Shown: positions 16,294 through 25,895 of the stretch, in pieces
Layout: each line of letters starts with the position of its first letter
Position numbering within the stretch: the stretch's first letter is position 1
Assembly (NCBI RefSeq): GCF_002149965.1
Contig: NZ_MSQB01000001.1
Coordinates: forward strand, 224,129 to 288,128
Direction of reading: 5' to 3'
DNA length: 64,000 bases
From: Novosphingobium panipatense
GTDB taxonomy: Bacteria > Pseudomonadota > Alphaproteobacteria > Sphingomonadales > Sphingomonadaceae
Notes under the pieces: model-generated
Told to the model about the DNA's origin: nothing
Database searches by the model: none
The model's input: only the letters and a program-made list of their open reading frames with translations
Program-made: the position numbers and the translations under genes

Positions 16294-18984
16294 ATGCAAC
16301 AGCTTCTCCGAGCACGCCGCCGGTCGATACTGACGGGCACTGCGCTCATCGCATTGAGCATGTCGGCCAGTCCGGCGTTTTCCCAGACGGACGCGCAGGC
16401 GGGCGAAGACCGCGCTGCATCGCCCCAGGGCGACATCGTGGTCACCGGCTCGCGCATCGATCGCCCCGGCTACGAATCGCCGACGCCGCTGCTGCACATG
16501 TCGCAGGACGACCTGCAGATCGTGAGCCGCCCCAACATCGGCGCGGCACTGGCGGACCTGCCTCAGTTCAAGGCTTCGCAGTCGCCGCAGACCTCGGGCA
16601 CCAATGCGCAGGCGGGCCGTTTCCCCGTCAATATCCGCGGCCTTGGCGAGACCCGCTCGCTGGTCCTCGTCGACGGCCGCCGCCTGGTCAGCGACAACGA
16701 CCTCAACACGGTGCCCTCGATCATGGTCAAGAGCGTGGACATCGTCACCGGCGGCGCATCGGCGGCCTGGGGTTCGGATGCGGTTGCCGGCGTGGTCAAC
16801 ATGATCGTCGACAGCGAGTACGAAGGCGTGCGCCTCGGTGCGGAGGGCGGCATCTCGTCGCGCGGTGACGCCGGGCAGGTCAGGTTCGAGGGCAAGTACG
16901 GCACCAGCTTCGCGGACGGCCGAGGCCACTTCGTGATCGGCGGCGAATACCTCGACAACAAGGGCATCCTCCGCAAGACCGACCGCAAGAACACCGGCCG
17001 CTTCGCGATCATCAACAATACGCTGACTTCGGACGTCGGTTCGGCCACGCGCCTTGTCGGCGGTTACGTCACCTCCGGCCCGGCAGGGCTGCGCGGCATG
17101 GGCTTCAACCCTGACGGCAGTCTGCGCACGCCCGACATCGGCACTGTGGTCGGCACCAACATGATCGGCGGCGAAGGCACCTCGGACGACGACCGCAGCC
17201 CGCTGATCACGCCGCAGAAGCGCTATGCTGCGATGGCCAAGGCTTCCTACGAACTGACCGACACGCTCAAGCTGAGCGCGGACCTGCGCTACTCGCGGTA
17301 CTACAACAGCTATACCTGGTTCGGCGATCACACCAGCAGCGTGACGATCCAGGCCGACAATGCCTTCCTCAACGACGAGGTCAGGCAGATCCTTGCCGGT
17401 GCGAATGCCAGCAGCTTCACGATGGCGCGCTACAACGCGGATCTTTCGTATAGCACGATCAACCTCGACCGCCGCAGCATCCAGGGCACGCTGGCCCTCG
17501 ACGGCAGCTTCGGTGACGGGCGCTGGCGCTACACGGCCTATTACAGCCACGGCCAGTACCGCAACAAGATGGATACCCCCGGCTTCCTGATCGCCAGCAA
17601 CTTCGCCAATGCGGTGGACGCGGTGATCGATCCGGCGACGGGTCAGGCGGTGTGCCGTTCGGGCGCGGCGGGCTGCGTGCCGCTCAACCTGTTCGGCGAA
17701 GGTGCGCCCTCTCAGGAGGCGATCGACTACGTCACCGGCACCCCGCGGTCCAACAGCGTGAACCGGCTCGACACTTACGGCGTCTCTCTGCGCGGCGAGC
17801 CGTTCGAGCTGCCCGCTGGCCCCGTCTCGATCGCGATCGGTGCGGAAGGGCGCAATCTGGAAACCAGCTCGACGATCGGCGAACTGGACGCCGCCCGTGC
17901 CTTTTCGACGTTTTACTTCACCTCGCTTCAGGGCAAGTACGACGTGAAGGAGGCCTTCGGCGAAGTCGTCGTGCCGGTGATCCGCGACGTGCCGCTGCTG
18001 CGCAAGCTGGAGCTGAACGGCGCCGTGCGCGTGTCGGACTACAGCACCACCGGCAGCGTCTGGTCGTGGAAGCTTGGCGCCACCAACGAGTTCCTGCCCG
18101 GCGTTATCGGCCGCGTCACCCGTTCGCGGGACATCCGCGCGCCAAACATCAGCGAACTCTATTCCAACCGGACGGTAAGCTATGTCGGCGTGATCGATCC
18201 GCTGTACACCGGTGACGGCAGCCGCAACGTGCTGGTCTACGGCGGCGGCAATGCCTCGCTCCGACCGGAGAAGGCCGATACCTGGACGGCGGGCATCACC
18301 GCCGCTCCGCTGCGCGGCCTGACGGCTTCGATCGATTACTTCAACATCTCGATCAAGGACGTCATCACCAGCATCGGCGCACAGGTCCTGGTGGATCGCT
18401 GCAACGGGGGCAACGCCAGCCTGTGCAACTACATCACCCGCGGCAGCGACGGCAGGATCGAGAGCGTGGCCTCGTCCTCGGTCAACCTGTCCGAGTTCAA
18501 GACCGACGGCATCGATGCCGAAGTGGCCTATACGATGCCGGTCGAGAACGACGCCAACGGCCGGGTCACCTTCCGCTTCGTCGGCACCTGGGTGAACCGC
18601 TTCTCGACCGACGACGGCGTCACCAAGGTCGATTACGTGAAGTCGCAAGGTTATGCCTTCGTCAACGGCGTGCCGCGCATCCGTGCCAATGCCTCGGTCG
18701 GCTACGCCAGCGACGGCTTCAGCGGCCTCGTGCGCGCGCGCTACACGTCTTCGGGCCTGTGGGACGGCACGCGGCCGACGATCACCAACGGCCGCATCCC
18801 GGCCTATACCTATATCGATCTGCAGCTCAGCCAGAAGGTGCCCTTCGGTGACGGCAAGCACTTCGAACTGTACGGGAACGTGTCGAACCTGTTCGACAAG
18901 GGCCCGCCGCTCTATTCGAACTTCTCGCCGTACTACGATGTCATCGGTCGCTACATGACCGTGGGCGCGCGTCTGGAATTCTGA
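16294..18984 (+). CDS. TonB-dependent receptor (sphingomonad type)
   Basis: An 896-residue outer-membrane receptor from the ATG at 16294. That start begins the signal peptide (basic LRARRRS then hydrophobic, ending PAFSQ) and has CAGGGA upstream; the frame is open further upstream without a better start. GDIVVTGSRIDRPGYESPTP is the TonB-box/plug entry, followed by NIRGLGETRSLVLVDGRR and GSDAVAGVVNMI, typical of the sphingomonad/Caulobacter receptors with VLVDGRRLV in the plug. The barrel ends MTVGARLEF. Flanked by two exported amidohydrolases, it could import peptides or amide-bearing compounds. That link is by neighbourhood only. Confidence 0.92.
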   Translation: MQQLLRARRRSILTGTALIALSMSASPAFSQTDAQAGEDRAASPQGDIVVTGSRIDRPGYESPTPLLHMSQDDLQIVSRPNIGAALADLPQFKASQSPQTSGTNAQAGRFPVNIRGLGETRSLVLVDGRRLVSDNDLNTVPSIMVKSVDIVTGGASAAWGSDAVAGVVNMIVDSEYEGVRLGAEGGISSRGDAGQVRFEGKYGTSFADGRGHFVIGGEYLDNKGILRKTDRKNTGRFAIINNTLTSDVGSATRLVGGYVTSGPAGLRGMGFNPDGSLRTPDIGTVVGTNMIGGEGTSDDDRSPLITPQKRYAAMAKASYELTDTLKLSADLRYSRYYNSYTWFGDHTSSVTIQADNAFLNDEVRQILAGANASSFTMARYNADLSYSTINLDRRSIQGTLALDGSFGDGRWRYTAYYSHGQYRNKMDTPGFLIASNFANAVDAVIDPATGQAVCRSGAAGCVPLNLFGEGAPSQEAIDYVTGTPRSNSVNRLDTYGVSLRGEPFELPAGPVSIAIGAEGRNLETSSTIGELDAARAFSTFYFTSLQGKYDVKEAFGEVVVPVIRDVPLLRKLELNGAVRVSDYSTTGSVWSWKLGATNEFLPGVIGRVTRSRDIRAPNISELYSNRTVSYVGVIDPLYTGDGSRNVLVYGGGNASLRPEKADTWTAGITAAPLRGLTASIDYFNISIKDVITSIGAQVLVDRCNGGNASLCNYITRGSDGRIESVASSSVNLSEFKTDGIDAEVAYTMPVENDANGRVTFRFVGTWVNRFSTDDGVTKVDYVKSQGYAFVNGVPRIRANASVGYASDGFSGLVRARYTSSGLWDGTRPTITNGRIPAYTYIDLQLSQKVPFGDGKHFELYGNVSNLFDKGPPLYSNFSPYYDVIGRYMTVGARLEF

Positions 18985-19006
18985 CGCGGAGCCCGAGGGC
19001 GCAAAC

Positions 19007-19041
19007 AAAAAGGCGGCGGGTTTCGCACCCGCCGCCTTTTT
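19007..19041. terminator. Bidirectional intrinsic terminator
   Basis: A-tract, GGCGGCGGGT stem (19012-19021), 5-base loop, ACCCGCCGCC (19027-19036) and a five-T run (19037-19041). The A-run on one side and T-run on the other make it functional in both directions, between the convergent TBDR and amidohydrolase genes. Confidence 0.93.
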
Positions 19042-19069
19042 CATGTCCGCAGTGAAGTGCGGCGCCGCG

Positions 19070-22000
19070 TTAGTACTCGAAGGACGCGGCGTTGCCCTGC
19101 TTTTCCTCGAACGCGGCCGCCGTGCTGATCGCACGGGCGACCTCGCGCTTCGACATGCCCTCGAACCACTGCGCCTCGCGGCGCTGCACGCGCGGCCACT
19201 GTTCGTTCAGCGTTGCGGCCTCGTAGAGGCGGCCGTTCTGCATCACCAGCGAGAGCGAACGGGTGTTGCGGATATCCGCCAGCGGGTCGCGGTCCAGCAC
19301 CAGCAGGTCGGCCAGCTTGCCCGGCTCGATCGAACCGAGGTCGAGCGCCCGGCCGATCACCTCTGCTGAGCCGATCGTCGCCGCCTGCAGGATCTGCGCG
19401 GCGCCGGCCCCGCCCGATGCCATGGCTTCCAGCTCCCAGTGGTAGGACAGTCCCTGCACGACGCTGTGCGAGCCGACGCCCAGCAGACCGCCTGTCTTGC
19501 CCACGTCGCTCGCCTGCCTGGCGAATAGCGCGAAGCCTTGCCCGTCGGCGCGGTTCCACTGCGCGGAATCGCGCTTGCCGGCGAAGACCGCTTCGGGAAC
19601 GAAACGGCTGAGCTTTGCGTCGAAGTCCTCCTGATGGCCGACCGCCATCGCGCCCAGCGGCCCCGGCGCGCCGTAAAGCACCAGCATCGTCGGCACTGTC
19701 GAGATGCGCGATCGCACCAGCATCTGCTTCAGGTCGTCGTGGATCGGCGCGATCGGCAGGCTATGCTCGTTGCCCGCATAGCCGTCGAGCATCTGGGTCA
19801 GGTCCAGTCGGTAGTCGCTGGCGCCTTCCGTCGTGGGCATTAGCCCCAGCGCCTGGGCGCCTTCGATCAGGTGGCGCCGTTCGGCCCGGTCGCCGACCAT
19901 GTACTGCTTGATGTTCGGCGTCCGGTAGAAGTCGGAATAGCGCCGCAGCGTGGCGATCGCTTCCTCGCGGCTGGCCATCGGGCTGTTGCGGAACACCCCC
20001 TCGCCGGTGGAGAAGGCACGTTCGCCCACCATCAGTCCGGCGTCGATCATGTCGGCATAGCCGAACACGTCGGGATCGAACGTCTGCACGTCGAGCCCGG
20101 CGGTCACCCCGTAGGCGAGGTTGGCGGAGAAATCCCAGTGCCCGATGTCGAGAATGCGGCGGCGCGTCTCGAACCAGTGCGCATGGGCATCGATGAAGCC
20201 GGGCAGGATGAACTTGCCGGTCATGTCGCGCACTTGCGTGCCTGGCGGTATCTTGAACGAGCCGCGCGGACCGACCCCGGCGATGCGATTATTGACGATC
20301 AGGACGTCGGCATCGTCGATGACCTGATCGGCCTTCATGGTCACGACCCTGGCCCCGCGCAGCAGCAGGCTGCCCTTGGGTACGTCGCGCGGGAGCACGA
20401 CGTCCATGGCGATCCCACCCGCCCGCTTCTCGATCGCGGCCGGAGCACCGTTCTGCGCGGACGTCACCGCCAACTGCCGCACCGTCGAGCCGACCGACCA
20501 CAGGAGCGAGCGCATATCCGGCGCCCAGTCCATGTAGTCCGCACCGATCGCGGTGATCCGCCGGGCGTTCGCCGCAGGATCGGTGACGGTGATTGTCGGC
20601 GCCGCGCCGTCCTTCGCACCGGGTACAGGCACAAGGTAGAGCTGCGAAGCCAACCGCACCAGCGCAGTGCGGCCATCGGCGCTCAGTTGCGCGTTCTTCA
20701 GCGGGGCGGGCGTATCGAAGTACTGGCTGTCGGGCCGGGCGATCAGTTTGACCAGGTGCCTCGCGGGTTCCTCGGCATCGACGGCCTGCGAGGAAATCCA
20801 GCCATCGGCGTAATAGCGCACGCGCGCCGGATCGGGATCGCGCCGCAGGTCCATGGCCGCGCCGACATCGCCAAGCGCGCGCATCTCGCCGCCGTCCACG
20901 GGAACGCGCACCAGCGTCGAGGGCATCGGCCCAAGGCTCTCGGCTGAGCGGTAGAGCCGGTCGTGCTGGTTGGCGGAGAAGGCCACCACGTCCTTGCCGC
21001 CGGCAAGGAACAAAGGCTCGGAATAGAACGCCGCCTGCGTCGTGATGCGGCGCGGGGCGGTCTTGCCGTCCGCCGCCGCGACCCAGACGTGGCCGCCGTC
21101 CTTCGCGGTCCACGTGACATAAGTGATGAAGCGCCCGTCGTCCGACCAGCTAGGCTGCCATGCGGCGCCCGGCACGTCGAGGCGGCGCGGCTTCACGCCC
21201 TTGCGGTTGGCGGCCAGATAGAGACGCCCCACCGCGCCGAAGACCACTTGCTTGCCGTCCGGCGACAGGCGCGGGGTCTGGATCACGCGGACGTGGACCG
21301 GGCCGGTATCGACCCGGTGCTGGCTGCGCAGCGGCAGCGGCATTTCGTGCCGCACATGCGCCTCGAACGGGATATCGGTGACGGTGCCATCAGAGACGGC
21401 GATGCGCTTGAGGCCACCTTCCAGGCCGAGCACGATGCTGCGGTCATCGGCGGAAAAGACCATGCGCGGCATCAGGTCCACGTAGTACCCGCCAGACTGG
21501 CCATCCGGGTCGAGCGGGCCGTGCAGCAGGCGGTCCGTACCGTCGGTCAGGTCGTGCAGGCGCAGCACCGTTCGCTCGTTTTCCCGCGTCACATAGGCCA
21601 TCAGGCGTCCATCGTGCGAGAGCACCGGCCGCATCCCGCCGCCCGGCGTGGTCACGACGTCATGCTGGGTGCGGCTGGCGAGATCGAAGCGTGCGATCGT
21701 CCAGTGCGGCAGGGCACCGCTGGTCCAGGTCGTGCCTGCCTTGGTCGCGTAGTACAGGCTCTTGCCGTCGGGGGAGGCGACCACGCCCATCGCATTGCGC
21801 CGCTGGGGATGCGGATCGTCGCCATGGGGCTGGGCCTTGACCAGTACGTCAGCCTTGCCGCTCGCGACGTCGAAGGACCACAGTTCGAAGGCCAGCACAC
21901 CCCAGATCATGCGCGAGACATAGAGCGTCCTGCCATCCGGCGACCATGCCGGCGACCCATAGTGCGGTGCGCCGCCAGTCTCCTGCGAGACGCGGCGGGC

Positions 22001-22351
22001 ATTGCCGCCGTCAGCATCGGCGATCCACAGGTTCTCACGCCCGTCACGGTCGCTGACGAAAGCGATGTGGCGGCCGTCGGGGGAGAACACCGGCTGGGTG
22101 TCGAACGCCGCGCCGGTCATCACCGGCTGCGCCTTGCCGCCGCCAGAGGGCAGGGCGTAGATGTCGCCAAGCAGGTCGAAGAGGATGGTCTTCCCGTCCG
22201 GCGAGACGTCCAACGCCGGCCAGGTGACTTCGCGGGTGTCGTATTCGATGACCCGGCCCGTCAGGGGCGGCAGGGTGTCCGCCCAGGCCGAAGGCGCCAT
22301 GGCCATTGCCGCACATGCCAGAACCGCCGAACCTGCCAGCCACTTGCTCAC
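19070..22351 (-). CDS. Exported amidohydrolase with N-terminal TolB-like beta-propeller
   Basis: About 1093 residues from the GTG at 22351, chosen because AGGTG lies just upstream and the signal peptide begins there (WLAGSAVLACAAMAMAPSAWA). The first 620 residues contain repeated WD40-like/TolB propeller blades, such as FSPDGRHIAFVSDRDGRENLW and SPAWSPDGRTLYVSR. The C-terminal 400 residues are an amidohydrolase barrel with metal motif GFIDAHAHWFE near residue 718 and the ending GSIEPGKLADLLVLDRDPL. This two-domain design occurs in periplasmic peptidase/amidohydrolase-like proteins of sphingomonads and Bacteroidetes. It converges on the TBDR at 16294-18984, with a shared terminator. Its substrate is unproven; peptides or imides are plausible. 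Confidence 0.87.
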   Translation of the reverse strand: MSKWLAGSAVLACAAMAMAPSAWADTLPPLTGRVIEYDTREVTWPALDVSPDGKTILFDLLGDIYALPSGGGKAQPVMTGAAFDTQPVFSPDGRHIAFVSDRDGRENLWIADADGGNARRVSQETGGAPHYGSPAWSPDGRTLYVSRMIWGVLAFELWSFDVASGKADVLVKAQPHGDDPHPQRRNAMGVVASPDGKSLYYATKAGTTWTSGALPHWTIARFDLASRTQHDVVTTPGGGMRPVLSHDGRLMAYVTRENERTVLRLHDLTDGTDRLLHGPLDPDGQSGGYYVDLMPRMVFSADDRSIVLGLEGGLKRIAVSDGTVTDIPFEAHVRHEMPLPLRSQHRVDTGPVHVRVIQTPRLSPDGKQVVFGAVGRLYLAANRKGVKPRRLDVPGAAWQPSWSDDGRFITYVTWTAKDGGHVWVAAADGKTAPRRITTQAAFYSEPLFLAGGKDVVAFSANQHDRLYRSAESLGPMPSTLVRVPVDGGEMRALGDVGAAMDLRRDPDPARVRYYADGWISSQAVDAEEPARHLVKLIARPDSQYFDTPAPLKNAQLSADGRTALVRLASQLYLVPVPGAKDGAAPTITVTDPAANARRITAIGADYMDWAPDMRSLLWSVGSTVRQLAVTSAQNGAPAAIEKRAGGIAMDVVLPRDVPKGSLLLRGARVVTMKADQVIDDADVLIVNNRIAGVGPRGSFKIPPGTQVRDMTGKFILPGFIDAHAHWFETRRRILDIGHWDFSANLAYGVTAGLDVQTFDPDVFGYADMIDAGLMVGERAFSTGEGVFRNSPMASREEAIATLRRYSDFYRTPNIKQYMVGDRAERRHLIEGAQALGLMPTTEGASDYRLDLTQMLDGYAGNEHSLPIAPIHDDLKQMLVRSRISTVPTMLVLYGAPGPLGAMAVGHQEDFDAKLSRFVPEAVFAGKRDSAQWNRADGQGFALFARQASDVGKTGGLLGVGSHSVVQGLSYHWELEAMASGGAGAAQILQAATIGSAEVIGRALDLGSIEPGKLADLLVLDRDPLADIRNTRSLSLVMQNGRLYEAATLNEQWPRVQRREAQWFEGMSKREVARAISTAAAFEEKQGNAASFEY

Positions 22352-22469
22352 TGCGTCACCTTTTCGCAATTATCCATGAAGGATGCATCGTGCGTCGCCC
22401 TCCGGGACGAAACATCCAGTTTTGCGCAGCTGGACGGGTCCACTGCGCCGATGATCCTCGAAGTGCCGC

Positions 22470-22910
22470 TCAAACGGTGCTGAGCAGCAGGCTGGTTTCG
22501 CTGTTCAGCACACCGTCGATCATGCGCACCTGCCGCAGCACGCGGTCGAATTCGGAGAGACTGCGCGTGCGAATGTCGGCGACTAGGTCCCAGTTGCCGT
22601 TGGTGGTGTGGAGTGTCTGGATCTCGACCATGCCGCGCAGTTTCTGGATCACTTGCGTGGTGGATTTGCCGGTGATCTCGATCATCATCACGGCGCGTAC
22701 CGACAGATCTTCGTAATCGTCGCGGACCCGGATCGTGAAACCCAGCAGCGTCCCGGTGTCGATCAGGCGGTCCAGCCGGCTCTGCACCGTGCCGCGCGCC
22801 ACACTCAGCGCGTCGGCGAGTTTCGACAGCGAAGCACGCCCGTCTGCCCGAAGATGAGCGATGATCCGGCGGTCGAGGTCGTCAGGGATGAACTTGGCGG
22901 ACGAGGACAT
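22470..22910 (-). CDS. Lrp/AsnC-family transcriptional regulator
   Basis: A 146-residue protein of the leucine-responsive family. The N-terminal winged helix-turn-helix spans about residues 8-55 (DDLDRRIIAHLRADGRASLS then LADALSVARGTVQSRLDRL), and the C-terminal 80 residues are the RAM ligand/oligomerisation domain. It is divergent from the ornithine-cyclodeaminase-type gene at 23058, and direct and inverted repeats lie in the gap. By analogy with many Lrp proteins beside amino-acid catabolic genes, it likely activates that gene in response to its amino-acid substrate. Confidence 0.9.
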   Translation of the reverse strand: MSSSAKFIPDDLDRRIIAHLRADGRASLSKLADALSVARGTVQSRLDRLIDTGTLLGFTIRVRDDYEDLSVRAVMMIEITGKSTTQVIQKLRGMVEIQTLHTTNGNWDLVADIRTRSLSEFDRVLRQVRMIDGVLNSETSLLLSTV

Positions 22911-22934
22911 CGAAGGTGACCATTATCTGAGCAG

Positions 22935-23002
22935 ATTGTGCAAACGCTCTGTAAAAATTGTCCAAAGTTAGTCTATTTGCAAGGCGGTATGGCAATTTTT
23001 AC
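22935..23002. promoter_or_regulatory. Repeat array in the lrp / cyclodeaminase divergent promoter
   Basis: Two near-identical direct repeats, ATTGTGCAAA (22935-22944) and ATTGTCCAAA (22957-22966), are spaced 22 bp apart, two helical turns. A perfect inverted pair, GTAAAAATTG (22951-22960) and CAATTTTTAC (22993-23002), has centres 42 bp apart, four turns. Lrp proteins wrap DNA over several phased sites, so this array between the two divergent genes is a strong candidate operator. Confidence 0.65.
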
Positions 23003-23057
23003 CAGCGGGACGTCGCTCTACGATCGCCTGGTTCATTCACCATCAGGACACCAGACC

Positions 23058-24104
23058 ATGCCGCCACCGCCTTCCCCGCTTGCCTTCATTCCTTTCGTCA
23101 GCGTCGAGAACATGATGCGCCTCGTCCATCATTTCGGGATCGAGACGGTGCTGCATGAGCTGACCGATGCGATCGAGGCCGACTACTTGCGCTGGTCCCT
23201 GTTCGAGAAAGCACCCCGGCTGGCCTCGCACTCGCAGGAGGGCGTGATCGAACTGATGCCCACCTCGGACGGGGAGGCCTATGCCTTCAAGTACGTCAAT
23301 GGCCACCCCAGCAACACCGCGAAGGGCCTGCAGACGGTCGCGGCCTTCGGGCTGCTGGCGCGGGTGGACACCGGCTATCCGCTGCTGCTTACCGAGATGA
23401 CGCTGCTGACCGCCCTGCGTACCGCCGCGACCTCGGCGATGGTGGCGCGGCGGCTTGCCCCGAAGGACGCGCGCATCATGGCGATGATCGGCAATGGCGC
23501 GCAGGCGGAATTCCAGGCGATCGCCATGAAGGCCATCGTCGGTATCGAGGAAGTGCGCCTCTACGACATCGACCCAGAGGCTACCCGCAAGGCCGCGCGC
23601 AACCTGCAGGGCTGCGGCCTTCGGGTCGTTGCCTGCGAAACTTCGCAGGATGCGATCGAGGGCGCGCAGATCATCACGACCTGCACCGCCGACAAGGCCT
23701 ATGCGACGATCCTGTCGGACAACATGGTCGGCTCCGGCATTCACATCAACGCGATCGGCGGCGACTGCCCGGGCAAGACCGAGCTGCACCGCGACATTCT
23801 CGACCGAGCGGCCACCTTCGTGGAATTCGAGCCGCAGACCCGCATCGAAGGCGAGATCCAGCAGATGGACCCCGCCTATCCGGTCACCGAGTTCTGGAAG
23901 GTGCTGAGCGGCGAGGCCGAAGGGCGCACCGATGTCCGCCAGATCACGCTGTTCGATAGCGTCGGCTTCGCGATCGAGGATTTCTCGGCGCTGCGTTACC
24001 TGGTGGGCAAGCTCGAGGGGACCCAGTTCTTCCAGCAGCTCGACATCATCGCCGATCCCGACGATCCGCGCGACCTGTTCGGCATGTTGCAGCGCGCCGC
24101 CTGA
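23058..24104 (+). CDS. Ornithine cyclodeaminase / mu-crystallin family protein
   Basis: About 348 residues from the ATG at 23058. An earlier in-frame start at 22938 would read through the repeat array, and AGGACACC precedes this ATG. The protein has the mu-crystallin-type Rossmann domain with MAMIGNGAQAEFQAIAMKAI as nucleotide-binding loop, preceded by LTALRTAATSAMVARRLAP, and the later INAIGGDCPGKTELHRDILDRA typical of ornithine cyclodeaminases. Such enzymes convert ornithine to proline and ammonia, or act as ketimine reductases. Length matches the bacterial enzyme. It is divergent from an Lrp regulator and followed by an amidase, suggesting an amino-acid catabolic unit. Confidence 0.88.
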   Translation: MPPPPSPLAFIPFVSVENMMRLVHHFGIETVLHELTDAIEADYLRWSLFEKAPRLASHSQEGVIELMPTSDGEAYAFKYVNGHPSNTAKGLQTVAAFGLLARVDTGYPLLLTEMTLLTALRTAATSAMVARRLAPKDARIMAMIGNGAQAEFQAIAMKAIVGIEEVRLYDIDPEATRKAARNLQGCGLRVVACETSQDAIEGAQIITTCTADKAYATILSDNMVGSGIHINAIGGDCPGKTELHRDILDRAATFVEFEPQTRIEGEIQQMDPAYPVTEFWKVLSGEAEGRTDVRQITLFDSVGFAIEDFSALRYLVGKLEGTQFFQQLDIIADPDDPRDLFGMLQRAA

Positions 24105-24109
24105 CGAGA

Positions 24110-24137
24110 TGCGGCGCGGGAGTGGTCCCGCGCCGCA
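24110..24137. terminator. Hairpin after the cyclodeaminase gene
   Basis: TGCGGCGCGGGA (24110-24121) pairs perfectly with TCCCGCGCCGCA (24126-24137) around a 4-base loop, 5 bp after the stop codon. There is no T-run, so it may be a leaky terminator or a 3' stabiliser before the amidase gene. Confidence 0.55.
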
Positions 24138-24212
24138 AGTGAACTTGGATCTTTACCATCGAGCGGGCGCAGTGAAGAAGCGGTCCGCATTCCAAACAGG
24201 AGATCAAAGACG

Positions 24213-25787
24213 ATGGGCGTACCGACCTGCGAAGGCATGAACACGGGCCGCGTCACCACGAGCCGCCGCACGGTGCTGGCCGCCGCATCCGCCGCGCTGG
24301 GTTCTGCCGCCGCACCGGGCCTTGCCCGGGCCGCCACGCGCGGTGCGGCGTCGAGCGACATCGTCATGATGAATGCAACCGACCTGTCTGCCGCGATCCA
24401 TCGCCGCGACTTGTCCAGCCGCGAGGTGATGACGGCCCACCTGAAGCAGATCGACCGGCTGAACACACGTTTCAACGCCATCGTCTCGCGCGTGGACGGC
24501 GATGCGCTCATGCGGCAGGCGGCAGCGATGGACGAGGACGCCGCAGCGGGGCGCTTCCACGGCCCGCTCCACGGCTTTCCCCATGCGGTGAAGGATACGG
24601 CCCCGGTCAAGGGAATCGCCAGCACCCAGGGCTCGCCTATCCTGCGTAACAACATTCCCACCGCCGACAGCCTCGTCGTGTCGCGAATGCGCAATGCGGG
24701 CGCGATCTTCATCGGCAAGAGCAACGTCCCCGAATTCGCACTGGGCTCGCACAGCTACAACCCGGTTTTCGGCACGACGCACAATGCCTATGCTTATGGC
24801 CGCGCGGCGGGGGGCAGCACCGGCGGCGGCGCGGTCGCGCTGGCGCTGCGCATGGTGCCGGTGGCGGACGGCAGCGATTTCGGCGGATCGCTGCGCAACC
24901 CGCCCGGCTGGAACAACGTCTTCGGCCTGCGCCCATCCTTCGGCCGGGTGCCTTCGGTGCCCAACAGCGATCTGTTCTGGCAGAACTTCGCCACTTCCGG
25001 GCCGCTCGGCCGCACCGTGGCGGACCTCGCGATGCTGCTGTCGGTCCAGGCGGGAGAAGATCCCCGCTCGCCGTTCTCCCTCGGCGACGATCCGGCGATG
25101 TTCGCGGGTTCGCTGGAAAGGGACTGGAAGGGCGCGAGGATCGGCTGGCTCGGCGATCTTGGCGGAGCGCTGCCGATGGAAGCGGGGGTGATGGAGACCT
25201 GCACCAGGGCGCTCAAGGCGTTCGAGGCCGCAGGCATGCACGTTGGCGAAGCGACGCTGGCTGAGCCCGCATCGGAGATGTGGCGCACGGCAGTGGCGCT
25301 GCGACACTGGTCGGTGGGCGCCGATCTCCAGGCGTTCTACGACGATCCCGTCAAGCGTGCGCTGATGAAGCCTGAAGCGATCTGGGAAGTGGAAGGCGGC
25401 ATGAAGCTGACCGGGCCACAGCTCGCCAAGGCATCCGAGGGCCGCACCCGCATCTACAATGCCTTTGCCGCCGCTTTCGAGAAGTTCGATTTCCTCGTGC
25501 TTCCGAGCGCGCAGGTCTTCCCGTTCGATGTCAGCGAGCATTGGCCGACCGAGATCGCCGGAAAAACCATGGACAGCTATCATCGCTGGATGGAAGTCAC
25601 CCTCCCTGCGACGATGGCCGGGCTACCCGCACTTGCGGTCCCGGCCGGCTTCGGCGGCGCGCACAAGCTGCCGATCGGGCTACAGATCATCGGCAGGCGT
25701 CATGCGGATATGGCGGTGCTGCAAGTCGGGCGTGCCTATGAGATGGCCTCTCCCTCGATCGCTAGGAGTCTTCCCTCCGCTCTCTAG
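24213..25787 (+). CDS. Tat-exported amidase (amidase signature family)
   Basis: A 524-residue enzyme with a twin-arginine signal (TTSRRTVLAAASAALG, residues 15-30). The Ser-cisSer-Lys catalytic triad is complete: K127 in HAVKDTAPVKG, S202 in GGSTGGGAV and S226 in DFGGSLRNP, with spacings of 75 and 24 residues exactly as in well-studied family members. It would hydrolyse amides in the periplasm. AGGAG lies 10 bp before the ATG at 24213; a second ATG at 24237 is possible. It lies 108 bp downstream of the cyclodeaminase gene in the same direction. Likely role: release of an amino acid or amine for the upstream enzyme; substrate unknown. Confidence 0.9.
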   Translation: MGVPTCEGMNTGRVTTSRRTVLAAASAALGSAAAPGLARAATRGAASSDIVMMNATDLSAAIHRRDLSSREVMTAHLKQIDRLNTRFNAIVSRVDGDALMRQAAAMDEDAAAGRFHGPLHGFPHAVKDTAPVKGIASTQGSPILRNNIPTADSLVVSRMRNAGAIFIGKSNVPEFALGSHSYNPVFGTTHNAYAYGRAAGGSTGGGAVALALRMVPVADGSDFGGSLRNPPGWNNVFGLRPSFGRVPSVPNSDLFWQNFATSGPLGRTVADLAMLLSVQAGEDPRSPFSLGDDPAMFAGSLERDWKGARIGWLGDLGGALPMEAGVMETCTRALKAFEAAGMHVGEATLAEPASEMWRTAVALRHWSVGADLQAFYDDPVKRALMKPEAIWEVEGGMKLTGPQLAKASEGRTRIYNAFAAAFEKFDFLVLPSAQVFPFDVSEHWPTEIAGKTMDSYHRWMEVTLPATMAGLPALAVPAGFGGAHKLPIGLQIIGRRHADMAVLQVGRAYEMASPSIARSLPSAL

Positions 25788-25895
25788 GCGCGCCTCTCAT
25801 GTCCCTGACGTCCGTGTTGCTGCCGATAGCGGTCCAAGCTCGTCATGTCGGGGCTGCGACTTTCTGCAAGCTCCGGTTTGTTCGCCATAAAAAGG

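Noticed and set aside
16132..19134. 1000-codon minus-strand open frame opposite the third TBDR
   Set aside because: Shadow of the receptor gene in a high-GC frame; no recognisable motifs, and it crosses the intrinsic terminator at 19007-19041.
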